The notes under the pieces are model-generated. The model searched no databases and was not told where the DNA came from. It saw only the letters and a program-made list of their open reading frames with translations. A DNA stretch of 64,000 nucleotides from Cranoglanis bouderius (Eukaryota; Chordata; Actinopteri; Siluriformes; Cranoglanididae), in contig CM042548.1 in the NCBI GenBank assembly GCA_023630585.1, positions 14,472,027 through 14,536,026 on the forward strand, in the 5' to 3' direction. This document shows, one piece after another, positions 47,515 to 60,010 of the stretch (the first letter of the stretch is position 1; every line of letters begins with the position of its first letter). A program made the position numbers and the translations under genes.

Positions 47515-48199
47515 CAGTGGGTTGCATAATTATTCAACCCCTTGAACGTTTCCACATTTTGTAGTCTTACAACCTGGAACTGAAAGGGTCTTAATTGGGA
47601 TTATGTCATGAATCCACAAAAAATAGCCTGAAAAAACTATATAGTTTGTTAAAATATTCACACAAAAAAACAAAGAAAAAAACCCCTAAAACAAAACACA
47701 TATTAATAAATAAACTCTGTAACTATGTAATGATTCACCCAAATTTCTGTGAATGCACATTGGTACAAACATTATTATCAGAAGTGACATAATTAGTTGA
47801 TAGAGTTGAACTGAGTGCAATTAAAGTGTCACGTTTTCTTAATACAAATACACCTGTTCCTGGAAGAACCCAGAGTTTGTTAGAGAACATACCTGAGCAA
47901 ACAGCATCATAAAGACCAAGCAGCTATCACAGCAAATCCGGGACAAAGTTCTGGAAATCTATCTATCAATGAGTTGTAAAAAATTAAATAAATAAATAAA
48001 TAAAATAAAAATCCCAAACTTTTGCCTACAGGAAAAACAAAAAGTCCACCAAAAGTCAGAACCGAGTAAAGTGGGGATCAGTCAAGAGAAGCAACCAAGA
48101 GAACAATGGTAACTCTTAACATGATGCTACTACCACCATGCTTCACTGCAGGGATGGGGTTTTCAGGGTCATAAGCAGTGTTGCTTATGCAAGCCACTG
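47515..48199 (+). mobile_element. Non-autonomous Tc1-like element, left flank of the fold-back structure
   Basis: TA-flanked (47513-47514, 48200-48201), beginning CAGTGGGTTGCATAATTATT and ending TTGCTTATGCAAGCCACTG. The left part keeps a typical Tc1 leader and start region (AGCATCATAAAGACCAAG, GGGACAAAGTTCTGGA) but no long ORF. Confidence 0.75.
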
Positions 48200-48592
48200 T
48201 AATATAAACCTGAAATGACTGAAGTATTAAAAGAATATCGCTTGGATAATACCCAATGCTAATAGTACCCTGTGGTATTATAAAAACCTCAGGGTGTTAT
48301 TAAAACCCAGGGTATTTGTTATTAAGACCCAGAGTATGATTTGCACCACTGGATGGTGGTAGGACCCTGGGGGGGTTGTTATTAGGATCCTCTGTCATAT
48401 TAAAATCTCAGATTGCTATTAGGACCATGGTGTTATGTTATGTTAGCACTCAGAGATGTTATTAGGACCTTAGAGTGCTATTAAAAAACAATCAATGCAT
48501 ATGACCTAACCCTAACAGTTCAGTTCTAACAAATATGCAACAATGAAACCATATTAGTTATTGTGACCCTGGAGTGTTAACAGAACCACATA

Positions 48593-49642
48593 CAGTGGGC
48601 ATAGAAAAGAATCACCCCCCTTTAAAATAATCACATTTTGTTGCTTTTCAGCCTGAAATGAAGACGGACAGAGTTTTTGTTTTATCCAGCTGTATTTACT
48701 CAGTGCAACTTATAACATCCAAGTGAAAGTTATAACACCAACATGTCAGAATTTTTTTTTAAAAATAAAAAAAATTAAAAACCAGAATCACTGAGTTGGA
48801 AAAAGGATCACACCCCCCCTCCTAAAAATGACTTGTAAATCACCTTCCCAATGGCACACAAAGCCATTTGACTTTCAACTGTGATCAGCTGTGGTCATTT
48901 TGATTAGCTTAGCATGAAAAGAGTGTTCCTGGAGCATTTTGTAGTGCAACTGAAGCAAACAATCAACTATGGGTGGCAAGGCACTTTCAAAAGATCTCCG
49001 GGATAAAGTTGTGGACAGGCACAAGTCAGGAGATGGATACAAAAAAATTCAAAGGCTTTATCAATGCCTAGAAGCACAGTGAAGTCTATTAAGAAGTGGA
49101 AGGTATTTGGTACAACACAGACCCTCCCTGGATCAGGACGTCGCTCCAAACCAGATGAAAGAGCCAGGAGGAAACTGGTCAGAGAGGCTACCATGAGGGT
49201 ATGTATGGGAGGGTTGCGAGAAAAAAGCCACCCACGACTGAGCTTTGCCAAAACGCACTTTGAAGATTCTGAGGCCACATGGAAAAAGGTGTTATGGTCA
49301 GATGAATTATTTGAGCAGTTCTGCAAAGAAGAGTGGGCAAATATTGCAAAGTCTAGATGTGCAAAGTTAGTAGAGACATATCCCAACAGACTAAAGGCTG
49401 TAATTAAAAAATTAAGGCAAATTAAAGCAAGGGGGTGATCCTTTTTCCAACTCAATGATTCTGTTTTTAATTTTTATTTTTTTTTCTGACATGTTGTTGT
49501 TATATTTTTCACTTGGATGTTATAAGTTGCACTGAGTAAATACAGCTGGATAAAACAAAAACTGTGTCTGTCTTCATTTCAGGCTGAAAAGCAACAAAAT
49601 GTGATTATTTTAAAGGGGGGTGATTCTTTTCTATACCCACTG
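48593..49642 (+). mobile_element. Internally deleted Tc1-like element
   Basis: Flanked by TA on both sides (48591-48592, 49643-49644). Ends are CAGTGGGCATAGAAAAGAAT and its complement, with inverted repeats of about 190 bp including TTTTGTTGCTTTTCAGCCTG. It is inserted into the degenerate minisatellite of the large fold-back structure. Confidence 0.92.
48969..49438 (+). pseudogene. Tc1-family transposase lacking the catalytic core
   Basis: MGGKALSKDLRDKVVDRHKS at 48969 starts the DNA-binding domain, then a frameshift. From 49064 the frame MPRSTVKSIKKWKVFGTTQT to WKKVLWSDE is open, and a deletion joins the first-Asp block directly to FCKEEWANIAKSRC near the C-terminus. The second Asp and the Glu are missing. 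Confidence 0.88.
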
Positions 49643-50297
49643 TACTGCTACAAATAGCCACCAGAGTGCTTGCTGGGGCATTATTAGGTCCCCAGAATGG
49701 TTAGTAGGTATATGGGGTATTATTACAATTGTTACTACAACTCCAGGATGCTACTTGGACCCATGGTGTTACTATAAACCAGAGGATTCATTAGAACCCT
49801 AGAGTACATTGGTATGTCTAGTTCATTTTCTTTGGACATGCCCAACAAACAGTGGATATTTGTGGCAGCCATTAAGCCGTCTACTGAATCTGCAATCATG
49901 CTCAGTGTTAGTTATGACCCCAGTGTATAGTATTAGTTAATTTAGGATTCTGGGGGTTCTAGAAGGACCAGTGGGATTAGATCCCCAGAGTTCTAATAAG
50001 GAACCAACTGCTGTATTAGAAGCTCAATATGTTGGTTGTTATTAAAAACTCGAGATATGTAATAGGAAACCAGAGCGCTATTAGAAGCCCAGGGTGTATG
50101 TTATTTAAAGCACAGAGTATTAATAAGAACCCGTAGTGTTAACAGGACCAAAGAGTATTAACAAGTACTCAAAGTGTTAATAAGAACTCAAGAGTGTTAA
50201 GAAGACATCAGAGTATTAGTAGAAGCCCAGAGCGTTATGTATATATACATCTTTGGTTTATAATAAAGCAGTGGGCTCCTTAATAGAATCCTGGAAA

Positions 50298-50338
<41 letters not shown>

Positions 50339-50357
50339 AGAATAATAATAATAATAA
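50298..50357 (+). repeat. (ACT)n(AAT)n trinucleotide repeat
   Basis: About 13 ACT units followed by AAT units, inside the spacer of the fold-back structure. Confidence 0.95.
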
Positions 50358-50639
50358 CACTGGTCATAGCATCATGGGGTTGAACAAACACCCAGGCTCA
50401 TCAATGAACTATTATACACTGGGCTCATAATAACTCATAATATTGTGCATGACTGCAAATTCACACTACATCAGCCAATTCATATGAACTCTTAGACCAT
50501 GGTTGTTTAACTATGTATATGCAAGATGGCTGCTGCATGTATCCAGCATACATTAGGTGCAAACTGAAAATATACAAAAAAATGAATACAATGTATGCAA
50601 TTGAGCATGAAGTTGTAGCAATACCAATGTCCATCATTT

Positions 50640-51200
50640 ATAACAACGCATAGCTTATTAATAACAGCCTGAGGTTGTAATAATATCCCAGATACATACT
50701 GAGCATTCCAGGGTGCTAGTAACAAGTATCCTTGGTTATATTAAAACCCCTGTGGCATTGTCTTTTATAGTTTTGGGGTCCAGCCACTGACCTTGAGAAC
50801 ATTTTCATGCAAAACAGAATGACCCAGTAGTAAACTGTGGTTCTTTGGGGACTAATATGGTTTCACGGTTGCGAATTTGCTAGAACTTGTATGCAGTGTT
50901 TACCTATTCTATTACCCCTAACCCTAGACCGGTGCGTAACCAACAACTTATAACATCATGGGTTTCACAATAAAACCCCAAGGTTCTAATAACATCTCCA
51001 CCATGGGTTCTATCAGTATTGATATCACAGAGGAACCTAATAACACCCTTGGTTATTATCTAATAATTTGCTGATATATTAATAACACAGCAGAATCCTA
51101 CTACCACCCAGTGATGCAAATAACACTCTGGGTCCTAATAATAAGTATCGTGGGTTTTTAATAACACCCTGAGGTTGTTATAATACCACAGGGTACTATT
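50640..51200 (-). repeat. Degenerate minisatellite, right half, opposite orientation
   Basis: Units such as TAATAACACCCTGAGGTTGT and CACTCTGGGTCCTAATAATA are the reverse complement of the theme in the left half. Confidence 0.75.
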
Positions 51201-51261
51201 AGTATTTGGTATTAACCAAGCAATATTCTTTTAATACTTCAGTCATTTTAAATTTATGTTA

Positions 51262-51439
51262 CAGTGGCTTGCATAAGCAACACTTCTTATCACCCTGAAA
51301 ACCCCATGAAACATGGTGGTGGTAGCATCATGTTAAGAGTTACCATTGTGCTCTTGGTTGCTTCTCTTGACTGATCCCCTCTTTACCCATTTCTGACTTT
51401 TGGTGGACTTTTTGTTTTTCCTGTAGGCAAAAGTTTGGG

Positions 51440-51470
<31 letters not shown>

Positions 51471-51570
51471 TTTACAACTAATTGATACATTTTAACTCTA
51501 ACTGAATCTTTTCCAGAACTTTGTCCCAGATTTGTTGTGATAGCTGTATGTTTCTTGACCTTTTATGAAA
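51262..51570 (-). mobile_element. Truncated inverted copy of the 47.5 kb element
   Basis: Begins after TA with CAGTGGCTTGCATAAGCAAC and is the reverse complement of 47905-48199, sharing CAAAAAGTCCACCAAAAGTC, the TTTA tract and GGGACAAAGTTCTGGA. It breaks off near 51570. Confidence 0.85.
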
Positions 51571-52205
51571 ATCATCATTACTGCGCAAAACGTTGTTTAC
51601 GTATCTAATCAGCTGCGTATGTGTATGTTAACCACTCTTGAAGATTTGTAAGGATTTGTAACCGTCATAAAATATTTTACAAAATCCTCCCCTAGCTATG
51701 CCTCATGTGTTAGCATGAACAGAGAGATGTTATTGGGATTCATTTGAGTAAAGATCTAATAATCTAATCTAATAAAAATCTAGCAAATTTTCAATGACCC
51801 CAGCATGTTAGTAGGACTGGTACATTGTACTAGTTTCAGAAACAGCGTTTTATTGTTAGCTATGTGAAGAAGACCCGAGCATGATGCTCACACAGACCAA
51901 TTTGATTGTGTTTTGCATAGCAGTGTCCTCAGGGCCTGTGGCTGGGTCCCTCTCGGAAAACAACACAAGCTCAGTAATGCTGCTGTAACATCCAGCGATG
52001 AAAAGGGAGCCTGTGTTTACAGAAATAATATCGGGTGACCGAAGTGTTGTTCCACTTCCTCGGTGCAGGGGAGCGTTTGGGAGAACCACAGCATTGTGCT
52101 GAGACAAAGCAACATGGGGGAAAGAAGCAAAGCTCCAGTCATGTTGCTCCACCTCCTCCTCCTCCACTGGGCACCATCAGCAGCATTCCTGCTGCCCTCA
52201 ATCAG

Positions 52206-52306
<101 letters not shown>

Positions 52307-52404
52307 AACCCTAGAGGGCACTGTGTGCTCAAAATGGTCTCAGTATATTATATTATATTAATTTATTTGTCTTATGTAGACTGAGGTATTTCAGTCTAAA
52401 AAGG

Positions 52405-52407
<3 letters not shown>

Positions 52408-52473
<66 letters not shown>
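52408..52473 (+). repeat. (AAT)n microsatellite
   Basis: About 21 AAT units. Confidence 0.97.
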
Positions 52474-52474
<1 letters not shown>

Positions 52475-52549
52475 TATTATTCAACAAATTAAGTAATGCT
52501 AAAGTACTCAAAAATAAAATATACACAAATGAATACACTAATAAAAATA

Positions 52550-53478
52550 CAATCACCACCCTTTAAAATCACATTTTGTTGCTTTTCAGCCTGAAATGAA
52601 GACGGACACAGTTTTTGTTTTATCCAGCTGTATTTACTCAGTGCAACTTATAACATCCAAGTCAAAGATATAACACCAACATGTCAGAAAAAAATAAAAA
52701 AAACAGATTCACTGAATTGGAAAAAGGATCACCCCCCCCTCCTAAAAATGACTTATAAACTCAATAAGGTGTAGCTAATTACCTTCTCAATGGCACACAA
52801 AGCCATTTGACTTTCAACTGTGATCAGCTGTGGTCATTTTGATTAGCTCAGCATGAAAAGAGCTTTCCTGGAGCATTTTGTAGTGCAACTGAAGCAAACA
52901 ATCAACTATGGGTAGCAAGGCACTTTCAAAAGATCTCCGGGATAAAGTTGTGGACAGGCACAAGGCTTTATCAATGCCTAGAAGCACAGTGAAGTCTATT
53001 ATTAAGAAGTGGAAGGTGTTTGGTACATCACAGACCCTCCCTGGATCAGGACGTCACTCCAAACTGGATGAAAGATCCAGGAGGAAACTAGTCAGAGAGG
53101 CTACCAAGAGGCCTACAGTAACTCTGAAGCAGCTGCAGAAATTTATTTACATTTATGGCATTTGGCAGACGCCCTTATCCAGAGCGACTTACATGTATTT
53201 CATTTACACACCTGAGCAGTTGAGGGTTAAGGGCCTTGCTCAAGGCCCTTAACAGTGGCAGCTTGGCAGTGCTGGGATTTTAACTCATGACCTTCCTATC
53301 AGTAGCCCAACGTTTTAACCACTGAGCTACCACTGCCTTTATGACAAATAGTGGTCATTGTGTGCAAGGGACAACAATATCACAAATTCTCAACAAAACA
53401 GTGTCCGTCTTCATTTCAGGCTGAAAAGCAACAAAATGTGATTATTTTAAGGGGGGTGATTCTTTTCTATACCCACTG
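52550..53478 (+). mobile_element. Second copy of the 48.6 kb Tc1 family, carrying a nested SINE
   Basis: Same internal sequence and right end as the element at 48593 (ends CTATACCCACTG, then TA at 53479-53480); the left tip is lost. A transposase relic runs from 52908 (MGSKALSKDLRDKVVD) to VTLKQLQ at about 53140, where a SINE has inserted. The remainder of the gene is deleted. Confidence 0.88.
53147..53337 (-). mobile_element. tRNA-derived SINE, 191 bp
   Basis: On the - strand the head reads GGCAGTGGTAGCTCAGTGG, with an A box TAGCTCAGTGG (53319-53329) and a B-box-like GAGTTAAAATCCC (53274-53286), the RNA polymerase III promoter of tRNA-derived SINEs. The tail contains AAGTCGCTCTGGATAAGGGC and GTCTGCCAAATGCC, the widespread teleost SINE tail. 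TTTAT is duplicated on both sides (53142-53146, 53338-53342). It sits inside the Tc1 relic at 52550. Confidence 0.9.
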
Positions 53479-53505
53479 TAATATAACAACATAAGATGCT
53501 AAATA

Positions 53506-54616
53506 CAGGTGCATCTCAAAAAATTAGAATATCGTGGAAAAGTTCATTTTTCCCCGTAATTTAATCAAAAAGTGGAACTTTCATATATTCTAGATTCATT
53601 AAACATAAAGTGAAATATTTCAAGCCTTGTTTGTTTTAATCTTGATGATTACGGCTTACAGCTCATGGAAATCAAAAATCCATTATCTCAAAATATTAGA
53701 ATAAAGAATTTATAATACAGAAATGTCGACCTTCTGGAAAGTATGTTAATTTATGTACTCAATACTTGGTTGGGGATCCTTTTGCACAAATTACTGCATC
53801 AGTGTGGTGTGGCATGGAGGCCATCAGCCTGTGGTACTGCTGAGGTGTTATGGAAGGCCAGGCTGCTTTGATAGCGACCTTCAACTCGTCTGTATTGTTG
53901 GGTCTGGTGTCTCTCATCTTCCTCTTGACAAAATTCAGGTTAGGTCAGTTGGCTGGCCAATCCAGCACAGTAATACCATGGTCAGCAAACCAGTTACTAG
54001 TAGTTTTGGCACTGTGGGCAAGTCCTGCTGGAAAAGGAAATCAGTATCTCCATAAAGCTTGTCAGCAGATGGCAGCATGAAGTGCTCTAAAATCTCCTGG
54101 TAGACGCTGCATTGACTCTCGACTTGAGAAAACACAGTGGACCAACACCAGCAGATGACCTGGCACCCCAAATCATCACTGACTGTGGAAACTTCACACT
54201 GGACTTCAAGCAACTTGGATTCTGTGCCTCTCCACTCTTCCTCCAGACTCTGGGACCTTGATTTCCAAATGAAATGCAAAATTTACTTTCAACTGAAAAG
54301 AGGACTTTGGACCACTGAGCAACGGTGTTTTGAGTAAAAAGCTGTTTTGAGTTAATTAGCTGATTAGAGCTCTTCTCAGGTCCACATTTCTGTATTATAA
54401 ATTATTTATTCTAATATTTTGAGATACTGATTTTTTTATTTCCATGACCTGTAAGCCGTTATCATCAAGATTTAAAAAAAAAAAAAAAAAGGCTTGAAAT
54501 ATTTCACTTTATGTGTATTGAATCTAGAATATATGACATTTCCACTTTTTTAAATAAATTATGGGGGAAAAAAATGACCTTTTCCACGATATTCAAATTT
54601 TTTGAGATGCACCTCA
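53506..54616 (-). mobile_element. Tc1/mariner-type element with long terminal inverted repeats
   Basis: Starts CAGGTGCATCTC after TA (53504-53505) and ends GAGATGCACCTC. Inverted repeats of about 230 bp include TGAAATATTTCAAGCC and ATCTTGATGATTACGGCTTA with counterparts at 54440-54520. It is the likely parent type of the 202-bp MITE at 22091. Confidence 0.88.
53740..54345 (-). pseudogene. Degenerate transposase of the 53.5 kb element
   Basis: The best piece (53935-54279, - strand) contains ILEHFMLPSADKLYG, DTDFLFQQD (second Asp block) and GLLTMVLLCWIGQPT, a damaged version of the block before PDLNPIE. Stops and frameshifts break the rest. No functional product. Confidence 0.7.
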
Positions 54617-55009
54617 ATTTTATGCTATTAAAATTAAATTGGCTTGTGAACAAATGCACAAAATAATGAGATAAAATGTAACTGGTTTATGGTGATTTGT
54701 TGAAAATTCATTGTGGTGATGCTGAATGTTTAATTTCACATCAAATGATTCTCACAAAGCCGTCAGTCATTATTTCCAGAACATCACAGAAAAAACTGTG
54801 AAAGCTGTTAAAGCTGTTCTGAAGTAATGTGTTACGTGTCAGTAAGAGTGCTCAAATGACAAAATGGTTCTTAAAAAGACAAACAAACTGTGCTTGATTC
54901 ACTTTACAACAAATTCCTCAATCCATGCTTTAGCCAATACTTTCCTACTTTCTCCAACTATTTCTTTTCTTTTTTTTTTTTTTTTTTTAAATTTTACGCT
55001 CCACATAAA

Positions 55010-55470
55010 CGAATAATATGCTGTATGGTGAAGTTTTCTGTAAGGACACATTTATTTAAAATGTATGGAAGGTGTCTCCAGAGTCAGCGCTTTGTAACAG
55101 TCAGAGGTAAAGCTGGAACTAAGCTTTCCAACATCTTCAGGACAGAGGAGTTTACACTTTGCAGTTTCTCTGTAAGCTACATTTTATTTTTGTCTTATTA
55201 ACTTTAAGAGAGAGTAAAAACAGGCCGGTGAGGGAACGACTGTTTATAGCTGCTATAACAAAAGTCATAACTTACAACTTGATAACTTGTGTCGTGGACG
55301 TTCCACATCATAAATGTAACTATAAATGGATAAAAAGTGTCATTCTTAATACATAAAACATTTCAGGACATATTATAGAAAAATAATCAACTTTAGGGTG
55401 GTAACAGTAACTCCGCTTCATCACACGAGTCCATTGTTGATTATTGTCCTGTAACAGCACAACATTGAGT
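55010..55470 (-). repeat. Dispersed 0.5 kb repeat, copy J
   Basis: Reverse-oriented: GGTGTCTCCAGAGTCAGCGC, AACGACTGTTTATAGCTGCT and ACAGCACAACATTGAGTGTT. Confidence 0.75.
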
Positions 55471-56589
55471 GTTTTATTCTTTACATAATTTCAAGAAACA
55501 TGAACAAATATTTATTTATTTTTAGGTGGCAAAAACAGGTTATTGCAAGTATAATACCTGCCCTTCATTCGCATTAATTTACACACTAAATTAAATCACA
55601 CTGCTCATGCTAAATTCATCTTTTTACACTGATTCCACCCTGTATTTTGCACTTTTAAGTAGAAACAACCCAAATCAACCCAAATTTTTTTCTCGTGAAA
55701 TATGCTATCCTTCATGATCATGCTTAAGTTCAATCATGTTTTACGTTTAGTAAATCAGAACCTCGGTGTTCAACCTCACTGTTTTTCAGAAGAAGATCAC
55801 CAGAAAAAAAATCACATAAAAAAAAATAAAAAATCATATTGTCTCTGTGGAAATTTCTCTCTGATGCACCATGGCTCATGGTCCTGCTGTGCAGCGTGCA
55901 CTCGGCTCTTCATTACTGCAGCAAAATAACACTGATAATAACACAGACGCAGGGTTGTGGTCCTGGGGCGTCCAGCTGAGACGAAGCGGGACAGTGACCT
56001 TGTGCCCTCACACATAGTATGTTTGTTCTACTACCATAATTAACTATGATTAGTTTTTAGATGTTCTTCTTACATTTATTTCGTGCTTCGCTTCTCCGTG
56101 CGGAAATAAGAGACGAAGGGAACAGAATTGTGGTCTTTCATTTGAGGAAAGGTCACACCAGTGAATCCTTGTGACACATTAGAGTTCGAGCTCTAATTTA
56201 CACGGAACCCAAAGGTCAGTGTGAGACTGAGAAGAACACACTGAGCTGGGAATATTGTAAACTAACAACACCCCGGATAAATAAGTGATTTAACTTGAAA
56301 AAACAAGGTGTGTAAGACAATAAGATGGCATGGAATCAATCTCTGATTCCTAATGAATCTGGGAGTTTTAAAGTGGTGGAGTTAGGATTAAAGATGGAGG
56401 TAAACAATGAGATGACATGTTTGCTGACTGTGAAGACGTTTTCAGGTTGTCGATTTCCTTTTACACAAAACCTGATACACAGAGCTGTAGGACTCGAGTC
56501 TACTCTCCAGGTGTGGTCTTTATTTGTCTTATACTACAGCATTATCTTTATTAAAGAATGACACACAGTACTTTTTATCTGTTTAATGT

Positions 56590-56895
56590 TATAGCTATAT
56601 TTAATGTTGTAAAACGTCCCTGAATCAACTTCGTTCCTGTTCCCACTTACGTTATAGCAGCTATAAACAGTCGTTCCCTCACCAGCCTCTCTTTATTCTC
56701 TCTCTTTTGAAGTTAATAAAATGAAAAAAAACCCCAGCATGTCATGTTACAGAGAAACCGCAAAGCCTAAACCCCTCTGTCCTGAAGATGTCAGAAAACT
56801 TGCACTCTGTTACAAAGTGTTGACACTGGAGACTCCTTTTATAAATGTTAACTAAACAACTTCACCATATCAACCTTTCACCATTTATTTGTTAA
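56590..56895 (+). repeat. Dispersed 0.5 kb repeat, copy K
   Basis: TATAAACAGTCGTTCCCTCA, ACAGAGAAACCGCAAAGCC (as in copy A) and TGTTGACACTGGAGACTCC. Confidence 0.75.
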
Positions 56896-58598
56896 ATAAT
56901 GACACGTTTGTTTAAACCTATGTATTTTCTATTAGTCATGGACTGTGTAGAGCATATGCTATACAAGTATTAAAAACTTTCAAACTCCTGAACTTCTGAG
57001 CTCCTCATGTATCAACTCAAGGACATATGCAGTTTAATAGCGTGTGCCTTTTTCGCTGATGGACTGTGGAAATGTGGAAACGCAGTGCACTTCGTATCTG
57101 TCATATCTGTCATTTTAACTGATGTTTGAGCATCTCTAATTTATCAAAGCAAACATCGCTGCATCATACATTCACTTCGCCTCTACAGCGCAGTGTAATT
57201 AGAGCGAATACATCACATACAGTAAAATTCCAGACAGTCTCGCACTTTTGCTTAAAAAATACATATATTAATGTTAAACCTTTACTCCAAACCTGTACAC
57301 TGTGAAAGCGGTGTGATTAAACACTGATATATGACACGCAATATGCACAATACTGAGGGCTATATTTCAGACTCGGTGACTTAAGTCCAAAAGTTAAATT
57401 AATATTAATCACGGGAAAGTTACATGTATTCAGATCGGTTTACGCAGTTGCTTCGCTTTCTGAGCTCAGCATTCGGATTATGCAAATGACCTGCGTGTAG
57501 TTTAAGCCTGTGAGGTTGCCAGATGTTTCTGGAATAGAAGAGTCATCCTCAAACGGCATTCCATAATCTTTTTTAATATAGACTTAACACTGCTCCTCGC
57601 TCGAGCCAGTATCTTGCAACAAAAATGTGCTTAAGTTCAAGGTCAGAATCACACACAGAACCGATCGCACACATCCGTTTTACTCGTTTAACTCCATCCT
57701 GCATGCGTAACTCGCTCGTAACTTCTGAACAGCGCTTACAGGTCAATCTGTAGTTACGTCTGCTGTCTCAACACCAATGCTCGTAATTACGATGTTAAAT
57801 TCTCACCATGAACGCTTGTCCAAACTGAGTGCGACCCCAAATGTTTGAGATGACGTCTGTGAGGGTTCTGAGTCCAAGTTTATTTTATACTGAGTATTTC
57901 GTGCGCGTGCTCCAGTACTGCAGGTGGCGCTGTTAAAATTTCATGACAATTTCGATGACTACAGGAAAAAGATTTCCAAGCTGCTGATAAAATAAACTAT
58001 GGCGCTGTGTTGGAAGTGCATAAACAAATTTCAGAACATGAGGAAGAAGAACTGGTTATTTTCTTCCATATTTATAAAGAGAAAAATGAAAAGAGAAATA
58101 AAATGTACCTGAGGCCATTCAATAAACTTAATGGTTGAGCATGGTGAGTTTAGCATGCTATACTATACATGAAATGAATAGGGTTGGCTACGCCTCGTTT
58201 GTAACAACCAATCCCAGGGTTTGGTCGTGTAGCGTGTTCGCCTGTGGAGTTGGCCCAGCTGCCACGTGCACGACACGGTAAGCAAAACCTCCACACGACG
58301 TCTTTTTGTTCGTATAAACCAGCTGAACATCATCTCCACATGAAGTAAGGCGAAGCCTTTAGTCTTAGCAAAGAGAAGGTGTGCTGTAATGAATCCTCCT
58401 AATCACCGGAGCTCATCTGAAAGTTGTGCAGGGATTATTGAATTTTAAGCCATTGCTGAATTTTAATTAACTTTCTCCTCGCCTGCAGAACGGCCCAGGT
58501 TCGGTCGATGCGGTTCAATAAGTCAGCCACCCATGTAATAAGGTGCTCGTTTTGAAAATGTACATTTCACACTTTGCTTTTCCTGCAGAGGAGAGAGG

Positions 58599-58599
<1 letters not shown>

Positions 58600-58648
<49 letters not shown>
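58600..58648 (+). repeat. (GT)n microsatellite
   Basis: About 24 GT units. Confidence 0.97.
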
Positions 58649-58649
<1 letters not shown>

Positions 58650-58982
58650 TCTGCCTCTTGTAGATGAACAACGTGAACGTTGTGGTGAGAAATCCGTGCG
58701 AAAGAATCTTCAGATCGTCAGACGGGGCTCGGGTTTTAGATTAAGTCTGAAATGTGCGGCGGAACGAATTAAAGATCGATGTCGTCCTTCAGTGACTTTT
58801 GATACTCGTGGTGTTGTGAAACTAGAAAACAAACGAAAACCTAGAAGTAACATACATAAAATCAATTCAATAAATAATTAATTATAAGGAGAAAAAAATA
58901 ATAATAGTCGTGCATGTACCAGATGCAATAATATGACACATAAACATACTAAATAAAAGTCCTTCATTTATCTTCAGTTACT

Positions 58983-58983
58983 A

Positions 58984-59054
<71 letters not shown>

Positions 59055-59055
59055 T
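58983..59055 (+). repeat. (TTTC)n microsatellite
   Basis: About 18 uninterrupted TTTC units. Confidence 0.98.
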
Positions 59056-59224
59056 TCAAAGGTAAAAGTAACTTCATTTTTGTAACTTTATCTGTAACTT
59101 AATTTTTGTATTTTTTTGTCATAAGTGTGATATAAAGTATAACTTTATTAATTGTGTAAATTCATATTTGCTTACTTTAATGGTAAAAGTCAGGAATCCA
59201 GTATAATCTATCAAACTTGAAGGT

Positions 59225-59400
59225 GATGTGCAGGACAAGTGACATAAACCTGAATAAACATTCATAAAAGCTGTTAATAATAATTAATAATTAAATAAAT
59301 GCATATAATGTCTTATGGATGTATTATAACATGATATGAATGTGTTTATAGTTCATTATAAATACGACCCACATAGAAAACGCTACTATAACTTCTTTTT
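59225..59400. repeat. Interspersed ATTATAA-rich repeat, copy 2
   Basis: GTGTTTATAGTTCATTATAA, ATGTCTTATGGATGTATTAT and an ACCCACATAGAAAACGCTAC end. Confidence 0.6.
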
Positions 59401-59910
59401 TTAAAAATAACTATAGATAGTTTTTGGTCATAAGTGAAGAAGTGATAATAAAGTGATCAAAATTGCAATTTGATGACCAGTTTTAAGCAAAGCCCCGCCC
59501 CTTTTGATCCAGCAACGCCACCAGGAAGTGTGCGAAGAGAACACGCAGAACCTAGATACACAAATCAGCTGTGGTGCAATGAAAAAGAAAACCAAAGGTC
59601 AAGTTTGCACATATTCACACTCCATATACCCGGAGACGACAAGAATCACACTTTATGTAAAAGGTGTGAGCTGCATGTCTGCATCCATATGACTGTTTTT
59701 ATTGTTACATATTCTGTTGATTCTTCTTTTTTTTTTTTTTAATAAATAAAAACAACTGATAACAAGGAAACCTCAGTACAGGTAAAGAAGTGTGTCTTGT
59801 ATTTGATTGACAGCTTCAAGTAATCAAATATCCATGCGACTTAGAAACATCTGCCAGAAAGATTAGACCTCTAATCTAACAATATTCTCTGATTTCCATT
59901 ACAAAATACT

Positions 59911-59912
<2 letters not shown>

Positions 59913-60009
<97 letters not shown>

Positions 60010-60010
60010 T
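59913..60010. repeat. (TG)n(TA)n(TG)n microsatellite
   Basis: A symmetrical compound tract with a TA core of about 75 bp. Confidence 0.97.

Larger units (their letters stand above)
48260..50240 (+). repeat. Degenerate minisatellite, about 19-bp unit, left half of the fold-back
   Basis: Best preserved at 50116-50235: six successive units of 19-20 bp of the type TAATAAGAACCCAGAGTGT. Elsewhere (48290-48590, 49660-50115) the same theme recurs with longer, irregular spacing. The array is split by the Tc1 at 48593. Confidence 0.8.
47905..51570. repeat. Large fold-back (palindromic) structure with minisatellite core
   Basis: 47905-48390 and 51130-51570 are inverted copies. They include the Tc1-like flank and at least 100 bp of the adjoining core (for example GTACCCTGTGGTATTATAA and CCTCAGGGTGTTATTAAAA on the left, with complements at 51150-51200). 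Between them lies a degenerate short-unit array, oriented one way up to about 50240 and the other way from about 50640. A Tc1 copy (48593-49642) is inserted in the left half. Confidence 0.8.
54640..58540. other. Intergenic stretch; 57000-58500 looks conserved-element-like in places
   Basis: Besides repeat copies J and K, mostly unique DNA. 57440-57600 contains GATTATGCAAATGACCTG (octamer ATGCAAAT), and 58190-58530 is repeat-free and GC-richer. Confidence 0.35.

Noticed and set aside
50116..50235. Regular 19-bp units considered as a CRISPR-like array
   Set aside because: Eukaryotic genome; the units are contiguous with no unique spacers, so it is a minisatellite.
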